A DNA stretch of 45,116 nt, taken from assembly GCA_028874215.1 (NCBI GenBank), contig JAPPLF010000068.1, positions 1 through 45,116 on the forward strand. The letters run 5' to 3'. The notes under the pieces are model-generated. The model was not told where the DNA came from. It saw nothing but the letters and a program-made list of their open reading frames with translations, and ran no database searches. Each line of letters opens with the position of its first letter. The stretch's first letter is position 1. Position numbers and translations under genes: made by a program. The stretch comes from Acidobacteriota bacterium. GTDB lineage: Bacteria; Acidobacteriota; UBA6911; RPQK01; JAJDTT01. Shown in pieces: positions 7,300 to 16,028 of this stretch.

Positions 7300-8925
7300 T
7301 CATCGCCCGTAACGAAAGCGGAAGGAGAAGAGCTTGGCCTGCTTCAGATGGAAGCGCAGTTGGACCGGTTGCCCGGCCAGCCGCCCCACCCGCCCTTTGC
7401 CCTTCCAGGTCACGGCATGGCGGACCGAATCTCCCTGGAAGGCGTCGCAGTCTGTTCTCGCGTAGCCCGGTATCGGCCGCCCCGTCTCGGGGTCCAGGAT
7501 TTCGGCGGAGACTTCGCCCTGAGGTCCGGCCGTGGCGGCATTGATCTCCAACCGGTCTCCCGCGAAGACCAGCGGCTTGGTGGTCACCGATCCCTGTCCC
7601 GCGGTCAGCGAGACAAACCCGTCCAGCCGCAGCGTGGCCAGCGACACCGAGCTCTCCTGATTCCCGCCCCGCCGGACGGCCCAGTGGCCCCGTTCGAACC
7701 CCACGTAGTAAATCCAGATTTCTTCCAGCTCCTCCCGCACGACCGGCTGCTGGGCCACGAAGATCATGCCGGCGTCGTAGCTCCCCTCGGGACCGTTGGG
7801 GATGAAGGTGCGCCGATTCCCCACCCGTTGCCAGACCCTTCCGTCCCGGCTGAAGGCCAACTGGATGTCGATCCGATCCATCCAGGGATTTCGGGCATTT
7901 CCCCGCACCGGAGGAATCTCGGGCTCCATCCCGGGACAGACGTGATACGGGGTGAGGAAGCCCACGTAGACCCCTTCGTACTGAAGGATCTCGAAGGTGT
8001 AGAACCCGGCGGTGCAGGGGCCGTCCTCCGCGTCGGGCGGCACCAGGATGTACTTCCGGTTCACCTCCACCGGATCCCGCATGTCCTTGGGGGCGTCCCA
8101 GTGGATGAAGTCGGGACTGGTGGCGATTCCGGGAGTCCTGACGTTCCCTTTCCGGTTCCTGAAGTGAAACCTGGGATCGTCGGCGAAAAGGGGCGGCTTG
8201 AGCCGGATGTGGGCCACATAGCTCTCCCGTTGTTCGTCCCAGAACACCGCCTGGTGGGTGTCGTTGTTGAGGTAGACCGGATTCACTTCCGGGTACGGGT
8301 AGTCCTTCCATTGGATTCCGTCGGCCGAGTACGCGGCCCAGACGCCGCTCTCGGGACGCCTCCGGTTGTAGAGCATCTTGTAGCGTTTCGCGGGATCGGT
8401 TTCGTGAAGATCCTTGAAGACTCCGGGGGCGCCCAACCGGTGGGCGTTGCCGAACACGAAGTTGTGGCTCCGGGTCGACTCCCCGCGGCAGTAGTCCGAC
8501 TTGTACTCGAATTGCCCCACCGGCGGCTTCTCCCAGCGCAGACCGTCTTCCGAGACGTAGTAGCCCAGCAGACTGGTGGACCAGGAGTAGTTGACCGCCT
8601 GATTCCACATCTTGAAGCGGCGGTCCGCCTCGTCGTAGACCAGGTTGGGAGAGTTGGCGAAGTGCATATCCGCCTCCCAGCACTGGTCCATCTCGATCAC
8701 CGGGTTCCCGGCATACTTGAGAGGTTGGTTCAAGAGCTTGAAGACGGTGCCGTCCAGCGACTCGATGACGTAGTCGTCGATGAAGAGTTGCTTTCCGGTG
8801 CCGATTTCCAGGACCGTGGCGGATAGCGGCGGCATGGACAAGAGCGCCATGATCAGGGCCGGACCGGCGGCGCCCGCGGCCCGGGATGCTCCAAACCGTC
8901 GACGGGATTTCATCCTGTGATCCAT
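7300..8925 (-). CDS. Secreted beta-propeller glycosidase-like protein (paralog of the next gene)
   Basis: This 541-residue exported protein starts with basic residues and then a hydrophobic signal (about residues 18-36, ending near LSAT). The body has repeated propeller-blade signatures of GH32/GH43-like five-bladed folds: QLFIDDYVIESL, RRFKMWNQ, GYYVSEDGLRWEKP, YKMLYN, AAYSADGIQWKDYP, ATSPDFIHWD, AFSRDGRVWQRVG. The C-terminal ~110 residues (SLATLRLDGFVSLTAG onward) form a beta-sandwich-like module. The start at 8925 is supported by GGAGG just upstream. It is divergent from, and clearly homologous to, the gene at 9039. The substrate is unknown; the family context suggests glycan binding or cleavage outside the cytoplasm. 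Confidence 0.75.
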   Translation of the reverse strand: MDHRMKSRRRFGASRAAGAAGPALIMALLSMPPLSATVLEIGTGKQLFIDDYVIESLDGTVFKLLNQPLKYAGNPVIEMDQCWEADMHFANSPNLVYDEADRRFKMWNQAVNYSWSTSLLGYYVSEDGLRWEKPPVGQFEYKSDYCRGESTRSHNFVFGNAHRLGAPGVFKDLHETDPAKRYKMLYNRRRPESGVWAAYSADGIQWKDYPYPEVNPVYLNNDTHQAVFWDEQRESYVAHIRLKPPLFADDPRFHFRNRKGNVRTPGIATSPDFIHWDAPKDMRDPVEVNRKYILVPPDAEDGPCTAGFYTFEILQYEGVYVGFLTPYHVCPGMEPEIPPVRGNARNPWMDRIDIQLAFSRDGRVWQRVGNRRTFIPNGPEGSYDAGMIFVAQQPVVREELEEIWIYYVGFERGHWAVRRGGNQESSVSLATLRLDGFVSLTAGQGSVTTKPLVFAGDRLEINAATAGPQGEVSAEILDPETGRPIPGYARTDCDAFQGDSVRHAVTWKGKGRVGRLAGQPVQLRFHLKQAKLFSFRFRYGR

Positions 8926-9038
8926 GGCGCCTCCGTTTGCTGCTCGGACGTAGCGAGGGAATGTCAGAGTTGGTACAAGAATAGCTCAATATGGATTCCG
9001 AACCCATGGAAGTTCCTCGGCGGAACGGAAGAGGAACG

Positions 9039-10514
9039 ATGAGGGCGGCGCCGATGGCCGCCTGTCTTGTTTCCGTGGCCCTCGCCGCGGTTGCCGAGCC
9101 CTCTCGGAAGACGCAGCCCGACTCCCTGTCCATCGGCTCCCGGCTCGAATTGTTCGTGGACGGCCACCTCATCGAGTCGCTGAAGGGAGCGCGGCTGAAG
9201 CTTCACTCTCCCCGTCCGGCGGAGCGGGTGCTCTCCTTCGACCGGGAATGGGAAGGGGGAAACAGCGGCTACGTCACCGTGTTCCGGGACGGCGGCCGTT
9301 ACCGCATGTACTACCGGGGCGCCAGTTCCAGGGGATACGCGGTCCCCTCCCTTTTGAGGCCGGGTGAAACGTCCGTGCCGGATCACCCCCAGGTGGCCTG
9401 CTACGCCGAGAGTCCTGACGGGGTCACCTGGAGCCGGCCGTCGCTCGGCCGGTTCGAGTTCAACGGCTCCACAGACAACAACATCGTCTGGACCGGCTCC
9501 GGCGGGCACAACTTCTCCCCCTTCAAGGACACCAATCCCGACGCCCCTCCCGAGCAGCGCTACAAGGCCGTGGGCAGCGGCCGGATGGACGGAAAACCGG
9601 TGCTGCTGGGTTACGTCTCCGCGGACGGCATCCGCTGGCGGCGCCTGCGGGAGGAGCCGATTCTCAGCGACGGAAAGTTCGATTCCCTGAACGTCACTTT
9701 CTGGGACTCGGTGCGGCACCGCTACGTCGCCTTCTACCGCGACTTCCGCCACGGCGTGCGAACCATCAAGCACGCCACCTCGGCGAATTTCCTGGATTGG
9801 ACGGCCGGGCAGTGGGGCGAATTCGGAGATACTCCTCCCGAACACCTCTACACCAACGGGACCGTCGCCTATTTCCGCGCCCCGCACCTCTTTCTGGCTT
9901 TGCCGAGACGTTTTCTCCCCTGGCGGCAGCTCTACCCGGACGCTCCGGTGCCGGGCGCGTCCGACGGAGTCCTCATGAGCAGCCGCGACGGGGTCCACTG
10001 GGACCGCCGCTTCCTGGAGTCGTTCATCCGGCCCGGCCGCGACCCCCGCAACTGGCCCCAGCGGACCAACACGCCGGCGCGGGGCATCGTCCCCACCGCC
10101 GACGACGAAATCTCCCTCTACGTCGAGCGCCACCGGTCGGCGCCCACCAACCACCTGCAGCGGCTGGTGCTGCGCACCGACGGATTCGTCTCGGTCCACG
10201 CCGGCTGGTCCGGCGGCGAAATGATCACCAAACCGCTGCTCTTCGAGGGGGACAACCTGGTGCTCAACTTCGCCACCTCGGCCGCCGGCAGCATCCGGGT
10301 GGAGATACAGGATGTCCGCGGCCACCCCGTTCCCGGGTTCTCACTGGAGGAGTCGCCGCTGATCTGGGGGGACGAGATCGAGCAGGTGGTCCGGTGGGAG
10401 CGAAGTCACCGCAAAGCGAATTCGGACAGGCCTCTCCGGCGCCTCGCCGGGAATCCGGTGCGCCTGCGCCTGGTGATGAAGGACGCGGATCTGTACTCCC
10501 TGAGATTTCGATAG
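9039..10514 (+). CDS. Secreted beta-propeller glycosidase-like protein (paralog)
   Basis: This 491-residue protein has a signal peptide at its N-terminus (MRAAPMAACLVSVALAAVAE). It follows the same order as its divergent neighbour: LELFVDGHLIESLKGARLKL, GRYRMYYRG, CYAESPDGVTWSRP, YKAVGS, GYVSADGIRWRRL, ATSANFLDWT, SSRDGVHWDRRF. The end domain has LRTDGFVSVHAGWSGGEMITKPLLF and closes with LRLVMKDADLYSLRFR, matching the paralog's LRFHLKQAKLFSFRFR. The ATG at 9039 follows AGAGGA and gives a clean signal peptide; in-frame ATGs at 8991 and 9006 lack one. It is probably a glycan-active propeller enzyme or binding protein; no catalytic assignment is possible by eye. Confidence 0.75.
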   Translation: MRAAPMAACLVSVALAAVAEPSRKTQPDSLSIGSRLELFVDGHLIESLKGARLKLHSPRPAERVLSFDREWEGGNSGYVTVFRDGGRYRMYYRGASSRGYAVPSLLRPGETSVPDHPQVACYAESPDGVTWSRPSLGRFEFNGSTDNNIVWTGSGGHNFSPFKDTNPDAPPEQRYKAVGSGRMDGKPVLLGYVSADGIRWRRLREEPILSDGKFDSLNVTFWDSVRHRYVAFYRDFRHGVRTIKHATSANFLDWTAGQWGEFGDTPPEHLYTNGTVAYFRAPHLFLALPRRFLPWRQLYPDAPVPGASDGVLMSSRDGVHWDRRFLESFIRPGRDPRNWPQRTNTPARGIVPTADDEISLYVERHRSAPTNHLQRLVLRTDGFVSVHAGWSGGEMITKPLLFEGDNLVLNFATSAAGSIRVEIQDVRGHPVPGFSLEESPLIWGDEIEQVVRWERSHRKANSDRPLRRLAGNPVRLRLVMKDADLYSLRFR

Positions 10515-10565
10515 CAGCCGAAAAACGGCGCTCCGGGCCCAGCCCGCGCCGAAAAGATCAGGTCG

Positions 10566-11420
10566 ATGGACATCAACCTCATTCCTCATCCGCTTCAGGG
10601 CACCCCGTACGGAGCAGCCCTCGACCTGACGGTGGTTCTCGCCATCTCCTGCTGGCTCTTGTCGGTCATCACCCGTGAATATTCCTGGGTGGACCGCATC
10701 TGGACCGTCAGTCCCCCCATCTTTTGCCTGATGGTGGCCGCCGACCCGGATTTCGGTTCGACGCGGCTCAATGTCATGACGCTCCTGGTGACTGCGTGGG
10801 GGGCCCGATTGACCTACAACCTGGCTCGCAAGGGCGGGTATCGGCGCGGCGGTGAAGACTATCGCTGGAAAGTCTTGCGGGAACAGCTTGGTCCGATCAA
10901 GTTTCAAATCCTCAATCTCACCTTCGTCGCACCCGGGCAGTTGCTCGTCATCTGGCTGTTCACGTCTCCGGTGCATCAGGCCTGGACCCGGCAGGATCGG
11001 CCCCTGAATGTCCTGGATGCCGCCGCGATGGCACTGTTCGTGGCGTTTTGGGTCGTGGAAGCGATCAACGACCAGCAGATGTGGACGTTTCAGCAGGACA
11101 AGAAGCGCAGGATCGAGGCGGGTGAACCCGTGACGCAGCCCTTCGTCACCAGCGGCTTGTTCCAGTATTGCCGCCATCCCAGTTTTGTCTGCGAGATGGG
11201 CATGTGGACCGTGTTCTACCTGTTCGGGGTCGCGGCAACCGGCCAATGGATCCATTGGTCCGGCCTGGGATTCATTTTCCTGATGTTCATCTTTGGCGGG
11301 TCGACAAGATTGACCGAATCCATATCTCTGGATCGATACCCCTCGTACCGCGACTATCAGGCCTCGACGCCTCGGTTCATTCCCTTGACTCGGATCGGCT
11401 GCAAGAAACTTGACAACTGA
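10566..11420 (+). CDS. DUF1295-family integral membrane protein (steroid 5-alpha-reductase-like)
   Basis: This 284-residue protein has about six or seven hydrophobic helices and no signal peptide. The DUF1295 pattern is clear: DYRWKVLREQLG, then WTFQQDKKRRIEAGEP, then the conserved TSGLFQYCRHPSFVCEMGMW and the end motif DRYPSYRDYQASTPRFIP. Relatives include the C-terminal domain of 3-oxo-5-alpha-steroid dehydrogenases and isoprenylcysteine methyltransferase-like enzymes, so a lipid-modifying or reducing role in the inner membrane is likely. The last ~40 bp overlap, on the other strand, the out-of-frame tail of a truncated HEPN gene. Confidence 0.85.
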   Translation: MDINLIPHPLQGTPYGAALDLTVVLAISCWLLSVITREYSWVDRIWTVSPPIFCLMVAADPDFGSTRLNVMTLLVTAWGARLTYNLARKGGYRRGGEDYRWKVLREQLGPIKFQILNLTFVAPGQLLVIWLFTSPVHQAWTRQDRPLNVLDAAAMALFVAFWVVEAINDQQMWTFQQDKKRRIEAGEPVTQPFVTSGLFQYCRHPSFVCEMGMWTVFYLFGVAATGQWIHWSGLGFIFLMFIFGGSTRLTESISLDRYPSYRDYQASTPRFIPLTRIGCKKLDN

Positions 11421-11541
11421 CTATGGCAGGTTGCGGCATGCGGTTTTGCTCAAACTCCGGAAACGTCAGGCTCACGGCGAATCGTCTCGCCTCGCGCGCC
11501 GCCATCCACATGTCGAGGAGATAGGCGTCGCTACGCCGCAT
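11377..11541 (-). pseudogene. Truncated HEPN-domain toxin (DUF86-like)
   Basis: The ATG at 11541 overlaps the MNT antitoxin stop. The frame reads MRRSDAYLLDMWMAAREARRF and continues AVSLTFPEFEQNRM, which is the first helix and a half of DUF86-type HEPN RNases. After about 35 codons homology is lost, and the frame runs on as antisense of the DUF1295 gene's 3' end to a stop at 11377. The RNase motif (R-x4-6-H), which lies near the C-terminus of the normal ~115-residue protein, is missing. The toxin is therefore inactive by truncation. Confidence 0.7.
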
Positions 11542-11842
11542 ATACGATCTCGGCAGACTGGAGAATGGCCCTGCGGCGAATGTAGTTTGGACTTCGCTCG
11601 ACGGCGGCTCTCTCGACCAAGTCCGCCTCCCGGTCGAGCGTCGAACTCAACTCGTCCTGCATCTGTGCAACATCCAGAAGAGTGTGACGCGCTTGCGGGT
11701 CAAAGCGGACGAGTACATCCACGTCGCTTTCAGGACCAAAATCGTCTCGCAACACTGAACCAAACACCGCCAATTCAATGATGCGCCAACGCCGGCAAAA
11801 GGCAGCGATTTCTTCCTCTGGAAGGGCGATGCGTGATGTCAT
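11531..11842 (-). CDS. MNT-type nucleotidyltransferase antitoxin
   Basis: This 103-residue protein has the minimal nucleotidyltransferase signature: G28-S29 in LAVFGSVLRDDFG followed by S-D40-V-D42 in PESDVDVLVRF. In HEPN/MNT toxin-antitoxin pairs this protein neutralises the HEPN RNase, in the best-studied cases by adenylylating it. The gene is complete and its stop overlaps the start of a HEPN gene, the usual order. That HEPN gene is cut short, so this antitoxin appears to be an orphan. No clear Shine-Dalgarno site precedes its ATG. Confidence 0.85.
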   Translation of the reverse strand: MTSRIALPEEEIAAFCRRWRIIELAVFGSVLRDDFGPESDVDVLVRFDPQARHTLLDVAQMQDELSSTLDREADLVERAAVERSPNYIRRRAILQSAEIVYAA

Positions 11843-12043
11843 TGATCTATCTGGATTTCTTTCTGGCTCTCAGTAGCCCGATCGTCGACCATGTTGCCGC
11901 AGCAGTGCCGGCGACCGCCGGTATTGAAAGGCTCCGGGGTACGAGGTCACAAGGGTCACCACTGGCGCTTCCCGCAGCGCCTGTTCCGGCGAAGAGAATC
12001 CTTGGGGACAACTCGCCCGAAACAACCCTATCGGCCGATGTCG

Positions 12044-12652
12044 TTACGGAGCCGGGACTCGAATTCGAAATTTGCTGCGAAGGTCTTCTACGAACACTTT
12101 CAGTGACCGCTCCATCCTTCCGGCCCGGTACAAATCCATCTTTTCTGCGAGTTCGGCCGCGAACTCAATCCCACCGAGGGTCTGAGGATGCCCTCCCATC
12201 TGAACCGCTTTCCGAAGAATCGCCTTATAGTAATTTCTTTCGCATTTTTCGGAACCGAGATCAGGTTGATAGCCGACAACTTCGTAGAAGGAATTCACAT
12301 CTGCCATATACCAACGCTCGATATGGGGGTCGGGACAGGCCGCAACCAGCAGATGACGATACTCTTGTCCCACTGCATCTTCGATACTGGATCTGGTTTG
12401 TGCAAAGCTATTGCAGTTGGAGTCGATGGCGACAATGATCATATCCAGGGGGGCATCGAGGCCAAGATGTCGCCGATACCGCAGATAGAATTCAAGCTCA
12501 CTGAACACTCGTGGGTGACCACCGCGCGCCGTTCGTACTTGGCTACGGACGTCTACGCCTTCTTCCAAGGCAATGCGCTTCACCAATGGCACAAGCAGAT
12601 TCTCGTGCGCTGCGTCTTCCATAAACAGCTCGACGGCCAGAGCTTCATTCAT
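12044..12652 (-). CDS. TOPRIM-like effector (DUF4276-type), partner of ATPase
   Basis: This 202-residue protein has a TOPRIM-like layout. An N-terminal strand with acidic residues comes first (AVELFMEDAAHENLLVPLV, E12 and E17). Then come the hydrophobic strand DMIIVAIDSNCNSF with D77 and the segment PDPHIERWYMADVNSFY (about 107-123). The last matches the IEAWLLAD-like motif I associate with DUF4276/TOPRIM-like proteins paired with ATPases. The start at 12652 is chosen because ATGAATGA overlaps the ATPase stop by 8 bp, indicating translational coupling; an in-frame ATG-type start at 12691 would overlap further. It probably acts as a nuclease or nucleotide-binding effector in a two-gene defence module. 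The family assignment is by motif memory only. Confidence 0.6.
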   Translation of the reverse strand: MNEALAVELFMEDAAHENLLVPLVKRIALEEGVDVRSQVRTARGGHPRVFSELEFYLRYRRHLGLDAPLDMIIVAIDSNCNSFAQTRSSIEDAVGQEYRHLLVAACPDPHIERWYMADVNSFYEVVGYQPDLGSEKCERNYYKAILRKAVQMGGHPQTLGGIEFAAELAEKMDLYRAGRMERSLKVFVEDLRSKFRIRVPAP

Positions 12653-13910
12653 TGAGCCATCCACGCATGACCATGAATTCGAAGATGCCATCTTCCGTCT
12701 TACTCGTGAGATTGCTCATGATGTCGGGCTGATCGAACAACTCGACAGGGGGATCGAAGCGCTGGATTTGAGTTTCCCGGCCTACGCGGCGAACGTTGTA
12801 CAAAGCGATATCGCCATGTGGCCGCCCCCGGGCTTCTTTGAGCACGGCATCGCAAAATAGCGGCGAGTGGGTCGTCACGACGACTTGGCGTTCTTGCTCC
12901 ACAGCCATTGCCGTCAGCATTTTGGCAATCAGTTCTATCCGTCTCGGATGCACACCATTCTCGGGTTCCTCGAACGCAAGAAGCGAGCCACTCCACGGAT
13001 TCGCTGAGATTGCACAGAGCGCCAGCACTCGGAGTGTCCCCTCGGAAACGACGCGGGAAGAGTAGTTGGTGCCGTTCTGCTGAACGTTGATGTCAAGAAT
13101 GCCTCGACGCTCGTCCAGATCGATGTCGAATGCCTCGACGCTTGGAATTATCGATTGCACAGTTCGGACGACCGATTCAAAGTTCTTTCTGCGCTCTGCC
13201 TTGAGTTTGTAGAGGAAGGCTGCGATGTCCTCTCCGAACACACCTATATCAAACACATCCAGTGGTGGCGAAGCACGCCGCATCGCCAGCCGCGGATCCA
13301 GGTAGTAGGTTCTCCAGCCGAAGAGTTCTTCCCGAACCCGTTCGATGTACTTGTGTGCCGGGCTTCCTAACCGTGGGTCGGAGAGGATGGCGTAGTTCTG
13401 ATTGAGGTCCTCGAAACGAGGTCTCCCGCCCCCACTCTGGCGCCGGATCTTCAAACGCTGAGGCTCCGATTCCACTTCAATTGCCGGCACTCCTTTCTCA
13501 TTTCCGGTCGTTGACAGAGCCGACAGATACTCGTCACAGTTGGCCAGAGCACCCGACTTGGAGGCGATTTCCACCTCGATTCGATAACGGTAACGGTTCT
13601 TTCTGATTTTTCGCCCGTCAGGGATTGCCAAGTCTGCAGAAATCGAAAACCTGGCGGTAGATTTCGAGAGTAATTCCGGGATTCCACCGGCCGGCAGAGC
13701 AAATGCTTCGATCGGGTATCCCCGAATCATTTGTCCACCGAGGGCATCCATCAGCGTGCGCTCTGTACCGATCCTCGACAGAGCTTGGATCGCGTCGAGG
13801 AGGTTGCTCTTTCCCGCGGCATTAGGTCCGAAGAGAATCGTCAGCCGGGGAAATTCCATTGAAATGTTGGAGAGTGATTTGAAACTACGAACAGTCAGGT
13901 TCTGAATCAT
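12645..13910 (-). CDS. AAA/RecF-like ATPase (AAA_21), likely defence-associated
   Basis: This 421-residue protein is an SMC/RecF-type ATPase. The Walker A is GPNAAGKS (residues 28-35). An ABC-like signature, VSEGTLRVLAL, is near residue 287. The Walker B is LLAFEEPENGVHP (310-322) and the His switch is TTHSP (about 347-351). The middle section lacks a long coiled coil, as in OLD/AriA/RloA-like ATPases of phage-defence systems rather than RecF. GGAG just upstream supports the ATG at 13910. It is the first gene of a pair with the TOPRIM-like protein and overlaps it by 8 bp. ATP-dependent sensing with release or activation of the partner is the likely role, by analogy with PARIS, Gabija and OLD systems. 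Confidence 0.85.
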   Translation of the reverse strand: MIQNLTVRSFKSLSNISMEFPRLTILFGPNAAGKSNLLDAIQALSRIGTERTLMDALGGQMIRGYPIEAFALPAGGIPELLSKSTARFSISADLAIPDGRKIRKNRYRYRIEVEIASKSGALANCDEYLSALSTTGNEKGVPAIEVESEPQRLKIRRQSGGGRPRFEDLNQNYAILSDPRLGSPAHKYIERVREELFGWRTYYLDPRLAMRRASPPLDVFDIGVFGEDIAAFLYKLKAERRKNFESVVRTVQSIIPSVEAFDIDLDERRGILDINVQQNGTNYSSRVVSEGTLRVLALCAISANPWSGSLLAFEEPENGVHPRRIELIAKMLTAMAVEQERQVVVTTHSPLFCDAVLKEARGRPHGDIALYNVRRVGRETQIQRFDPPVELFDQPDIMSNLTSKTEDGIFEFMVMRGWLNE

Positions 13911-14252
13911 CGTCTCCGTCTCCTAAGGGCGATGCGGCCTCGCGATATGGGCCATGACCTCCACGATTATCGTCCACGATCGCGACTTTGCAGGGTCCAT
14001 CTTCCCACCGGCGGAAGCAGATTCGCCTCTGCGCATTGATCCGGATGCGGAACTGGCCGCCTTGAAGCCCAAAGGAGAAGGATACATGTACAGGCAAGAT
14101 GCCCGGAAGCCAAACCCCAGCGCGAAGACCGTTCCCCGGAAATTCAGACCTTGGGAATTGAGGGACAGGTGCTCTTACGGAGTCCCCTTGGCATTTGCGA
14201 ACGGCTTCCCGATTCCACTTCCCGGCTACATTCCACTACCATTTACCGCGGG
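13911..14252. other. 342-bp stretch before the sialidase-like gene
   Basis: An open frame begins at 13954 (MTSTIIVHDRDFAGSIFPPA, then EADSPLRIDPDAELAALKP). Its IVHD...P.EAD.PL..DPDA pattern looks like fragments I associate with mobile or intergenic islands, but its remainder runs out of frame into the next gene. I regard it as a possible remnant, not a firm gene. The left end holds the leader of the ATPase gene on the minus strand. Confidence 0.3.
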
Positions 14253-15950
14253 ATGGGCAGTTCCAGCCGCGCAGTTCGAATCACCTGGGTTTCGACCCTG
14301 CTACTGGTCGCTCTGGGATTTCCGGTCCGAGGTGCCGACCCGCCGGTGTTGCTCCGGGCGTCTCCGCCCGGCAAGGCCATCGTGACGCTGCCGGGAGGCG
14401 AACTCTGCATTCTCTACATGGTCTCCGGAAAACACTGCGCCTCGATCCGCTCCATCGACGGAGGAGTCACCTGGAGCGAGCCCCGGGTCGAGTTCGAGTT
14501 CAGGAATCCCGCCGGCGTTCCGGTGGTGCTGGTAGACCGGGAGGGAGAGCTGCACGCCTTCATGCTGGTGCTGCGGGGCGCCGGGCGGACGCCGACCGTG
14601 GATTACTTCTACGACATCTGGCATGCGGCGACGCGGGACGGCCGGTCCCGGTGGTCCGATCCCAAGAGGATCTTCGAAGGCTATGTGGGGGCCTTGAACG
14701 GGGTCCTCCAACTCGAGAGCGGAAGGATCGTGCTGCCCCAGCAGTTCTGGGTTCCGGGATTGCGGTCGGAGCCGCCCACGGGGTCCCACGTGGTCACCAC
14801 CAGCACCTCGGACGACGGCGGCCGGAGCTGGCGGCTCTCGCCGGCGCGGCTCACCTCTCCCTGCCACAGCGGCTACATCGGCAGCAACTACGGCGCGACC
14901 GAACCGGTGGCGGTCCAGCTTCGGGATGGACGGGTCTGGATGTTGATCCGGACCCAGACAGGATTCCTCTACGAATCGTTCTCCCCGGACGGGGTCGAGT
15001 GGTCCGAGGCCAGGCCCACCCGCTTCCGCTCCTCCAACTCTCCGGCCAACCTGTTGCGCCTGCCCGACGGCCGGCTGGTGGTGTTCTGGAACAACTGCGA
15101 GAACCCGTCGCGCGTGGACGGAGAGGCCGTGTACACGACGCGCGATGCCCTCCACGTGGCCATCTCCGGCGACGAAGGAAGGACCTGGAAGGGATACCGG
15201 GAGGCCTTCCGGGATCCCAACCGCAACCGGCCCCCTCCCCGGCGCGGCGACCGCGGGACCGCCTATCCCTTTTCCACGGCGACCCGAGACGGAAAGGTCA
15301 TCCTGGCGACGGGTCAGGGACAGGGCCGGATCGCCCTGGTGCGCATCGACCCGGAATGGATCGGGGCCTCCGCCCGGGAGGACGACTTCTCTGCGGGGTT
15401 GGAGGGCTGGAGCGTCTTCAAGCCCTTCGGTCCCGCCGAATACTACTGGCGCGACCGGGTCCAGGGTCCCCGGCTGGTGGATCATCCCACCCGGGAGGGC
15501 GCCAAGGCGCTTCAGGTGCGGCGGCCCGATGAGAAGAGCGGCGACGAGGCGGTCTGGAACTTTCCGGCCGGAAGGCGAGGGCAGGTCTCACTCCGGGTCC
15601 TGCTGCCGGAAGGCTTCGGGGGCGGAGTCATCGCTCTCGCCGACCGGTTTATTCAGCCGGCCGAGCCGGCGGCCGAACGGTTGGAGGTTTTCCGGCTTCA
15701 TTTGGACGCGGCTGGAAGGATCGAGGGCGGACCGGTCCTGGCCAAGGGCCGCTGGCATGCTCTCCGCCTCGCCTGGGACCTGAATCGCAACCGCTGCTCG
15801 GTCGCGGTCGACGGCAAGACCGCATTGGACCTGCCCCGGCTGAATAACGACAATGATCCTCTGAGCTACTTGCGGCTGCGCTCCAGCGCCACGTCGCCGG
15901 ACCCGGCTGGAATGCTCATCGATCGGGTCGCAGCGACGAGGGACGAATGA
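14253..15950 (+). CDS. Secreted sialidase-like (BNR/Asp-box) protein with C-terminal domain
   Basis: This protein has about 565 residues from the ATG at 14253, which starts an export signal (ITWVSTLLLVALGFPVRGA). In-frame codons upstream to 14151 do not give a signal peptide. Asp boxes are visible: SIDGGVTWSEP, SDDGGRSWRLS, SPDGVEWSE and SGDEGRTWKGY, the mark of six-bladed sialidase or exo-glycosidase propellers. Residues about 400-565 form a separate domain (DDFSAGLEGWSVF ... CSVAVDGKTALDL) resembling a lectin-like sandwich. It may cleave or bind sialic-acid-like or other terminal sugars; catalytic residues cannot be confirmed here. A 20-nt hairpin repeat follows the stop. Confidence 0.8.
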   Translation: MGSSSRAVRITWVSTLLLVALGFPVRGADPPVLLRASPPGKAIVTLPGGELCILYMVSGKHCASIRSIDGGVTWSEPRVEFEFRNPAGVPVVLVDREGELHAFMLVLRGAGRTPTVDYFYDIWHAATRDGRSRWSDPKRIFEGYVGALNGVLQLESGRIVLPQQFWVPGLRSEPPTGSHVVTTSTSDDGGRSWRLSPARLTSPCHSGYIGSNYGATEPVAVQLRDGRVWMLIRTQTGFLYESFSPDGVEWSEARPTRFRSSNSPANLLRLPDGRLVVFWNNCENPSRVDGEAVYTTRDALHVAISGDEGRTWKGYREAFRDPNRNRPPPRRGDRGTAYPFSTATRDGKVILATGQGQGRIALVRIDPEWIGASAREDDFSAGLEGWSVFKPFGPAEYYWRDRVQGPRLVDHPTREGAKALQVRRPDEKSGDEAVWNFPAGRRGQVSLRVLLPEGFGGGVIALADRFIQPAEPAAERLEVFRLHLDAAGRIEGGPVLAKGRWHALRLAWDLNRNRCSVAVDGKTALDLPRLNNDNDPLSYLRLRSSATSPDPAGMLIDRVAATRDE

Positions 15951-15959
15951 GGGGAGGAG

Positions 15960-15979
15960 CGGCGGTTTTCTTACCGCCG
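15960..15979. repeat. 20-nt hairpin repeat
   Basis: The sequence is CGGCGGTT-TTCT-TACCGCCG, ten bases after the sialidase-like stop codon. It is the same as the pair at 2294 and 2328 except for loop and closing-base changes (7 paired bases plus one T-T mismatch). There is no T-tract directly after it; a G-rich stretch follows. Confidence 0.7.
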
Positions 15980-16028
15980 ATTGGGGGGGTTAGGGGGGAC
16001 GTATACGGATAAGATCTCGTAAGTATAT

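Noticed and set aside
11833-12438. Plus-strand frame opposite the TOPRIM-like gene
   Set aside because: No domain; the minus-strand pair has motif support and an ATGAATGA coupling.
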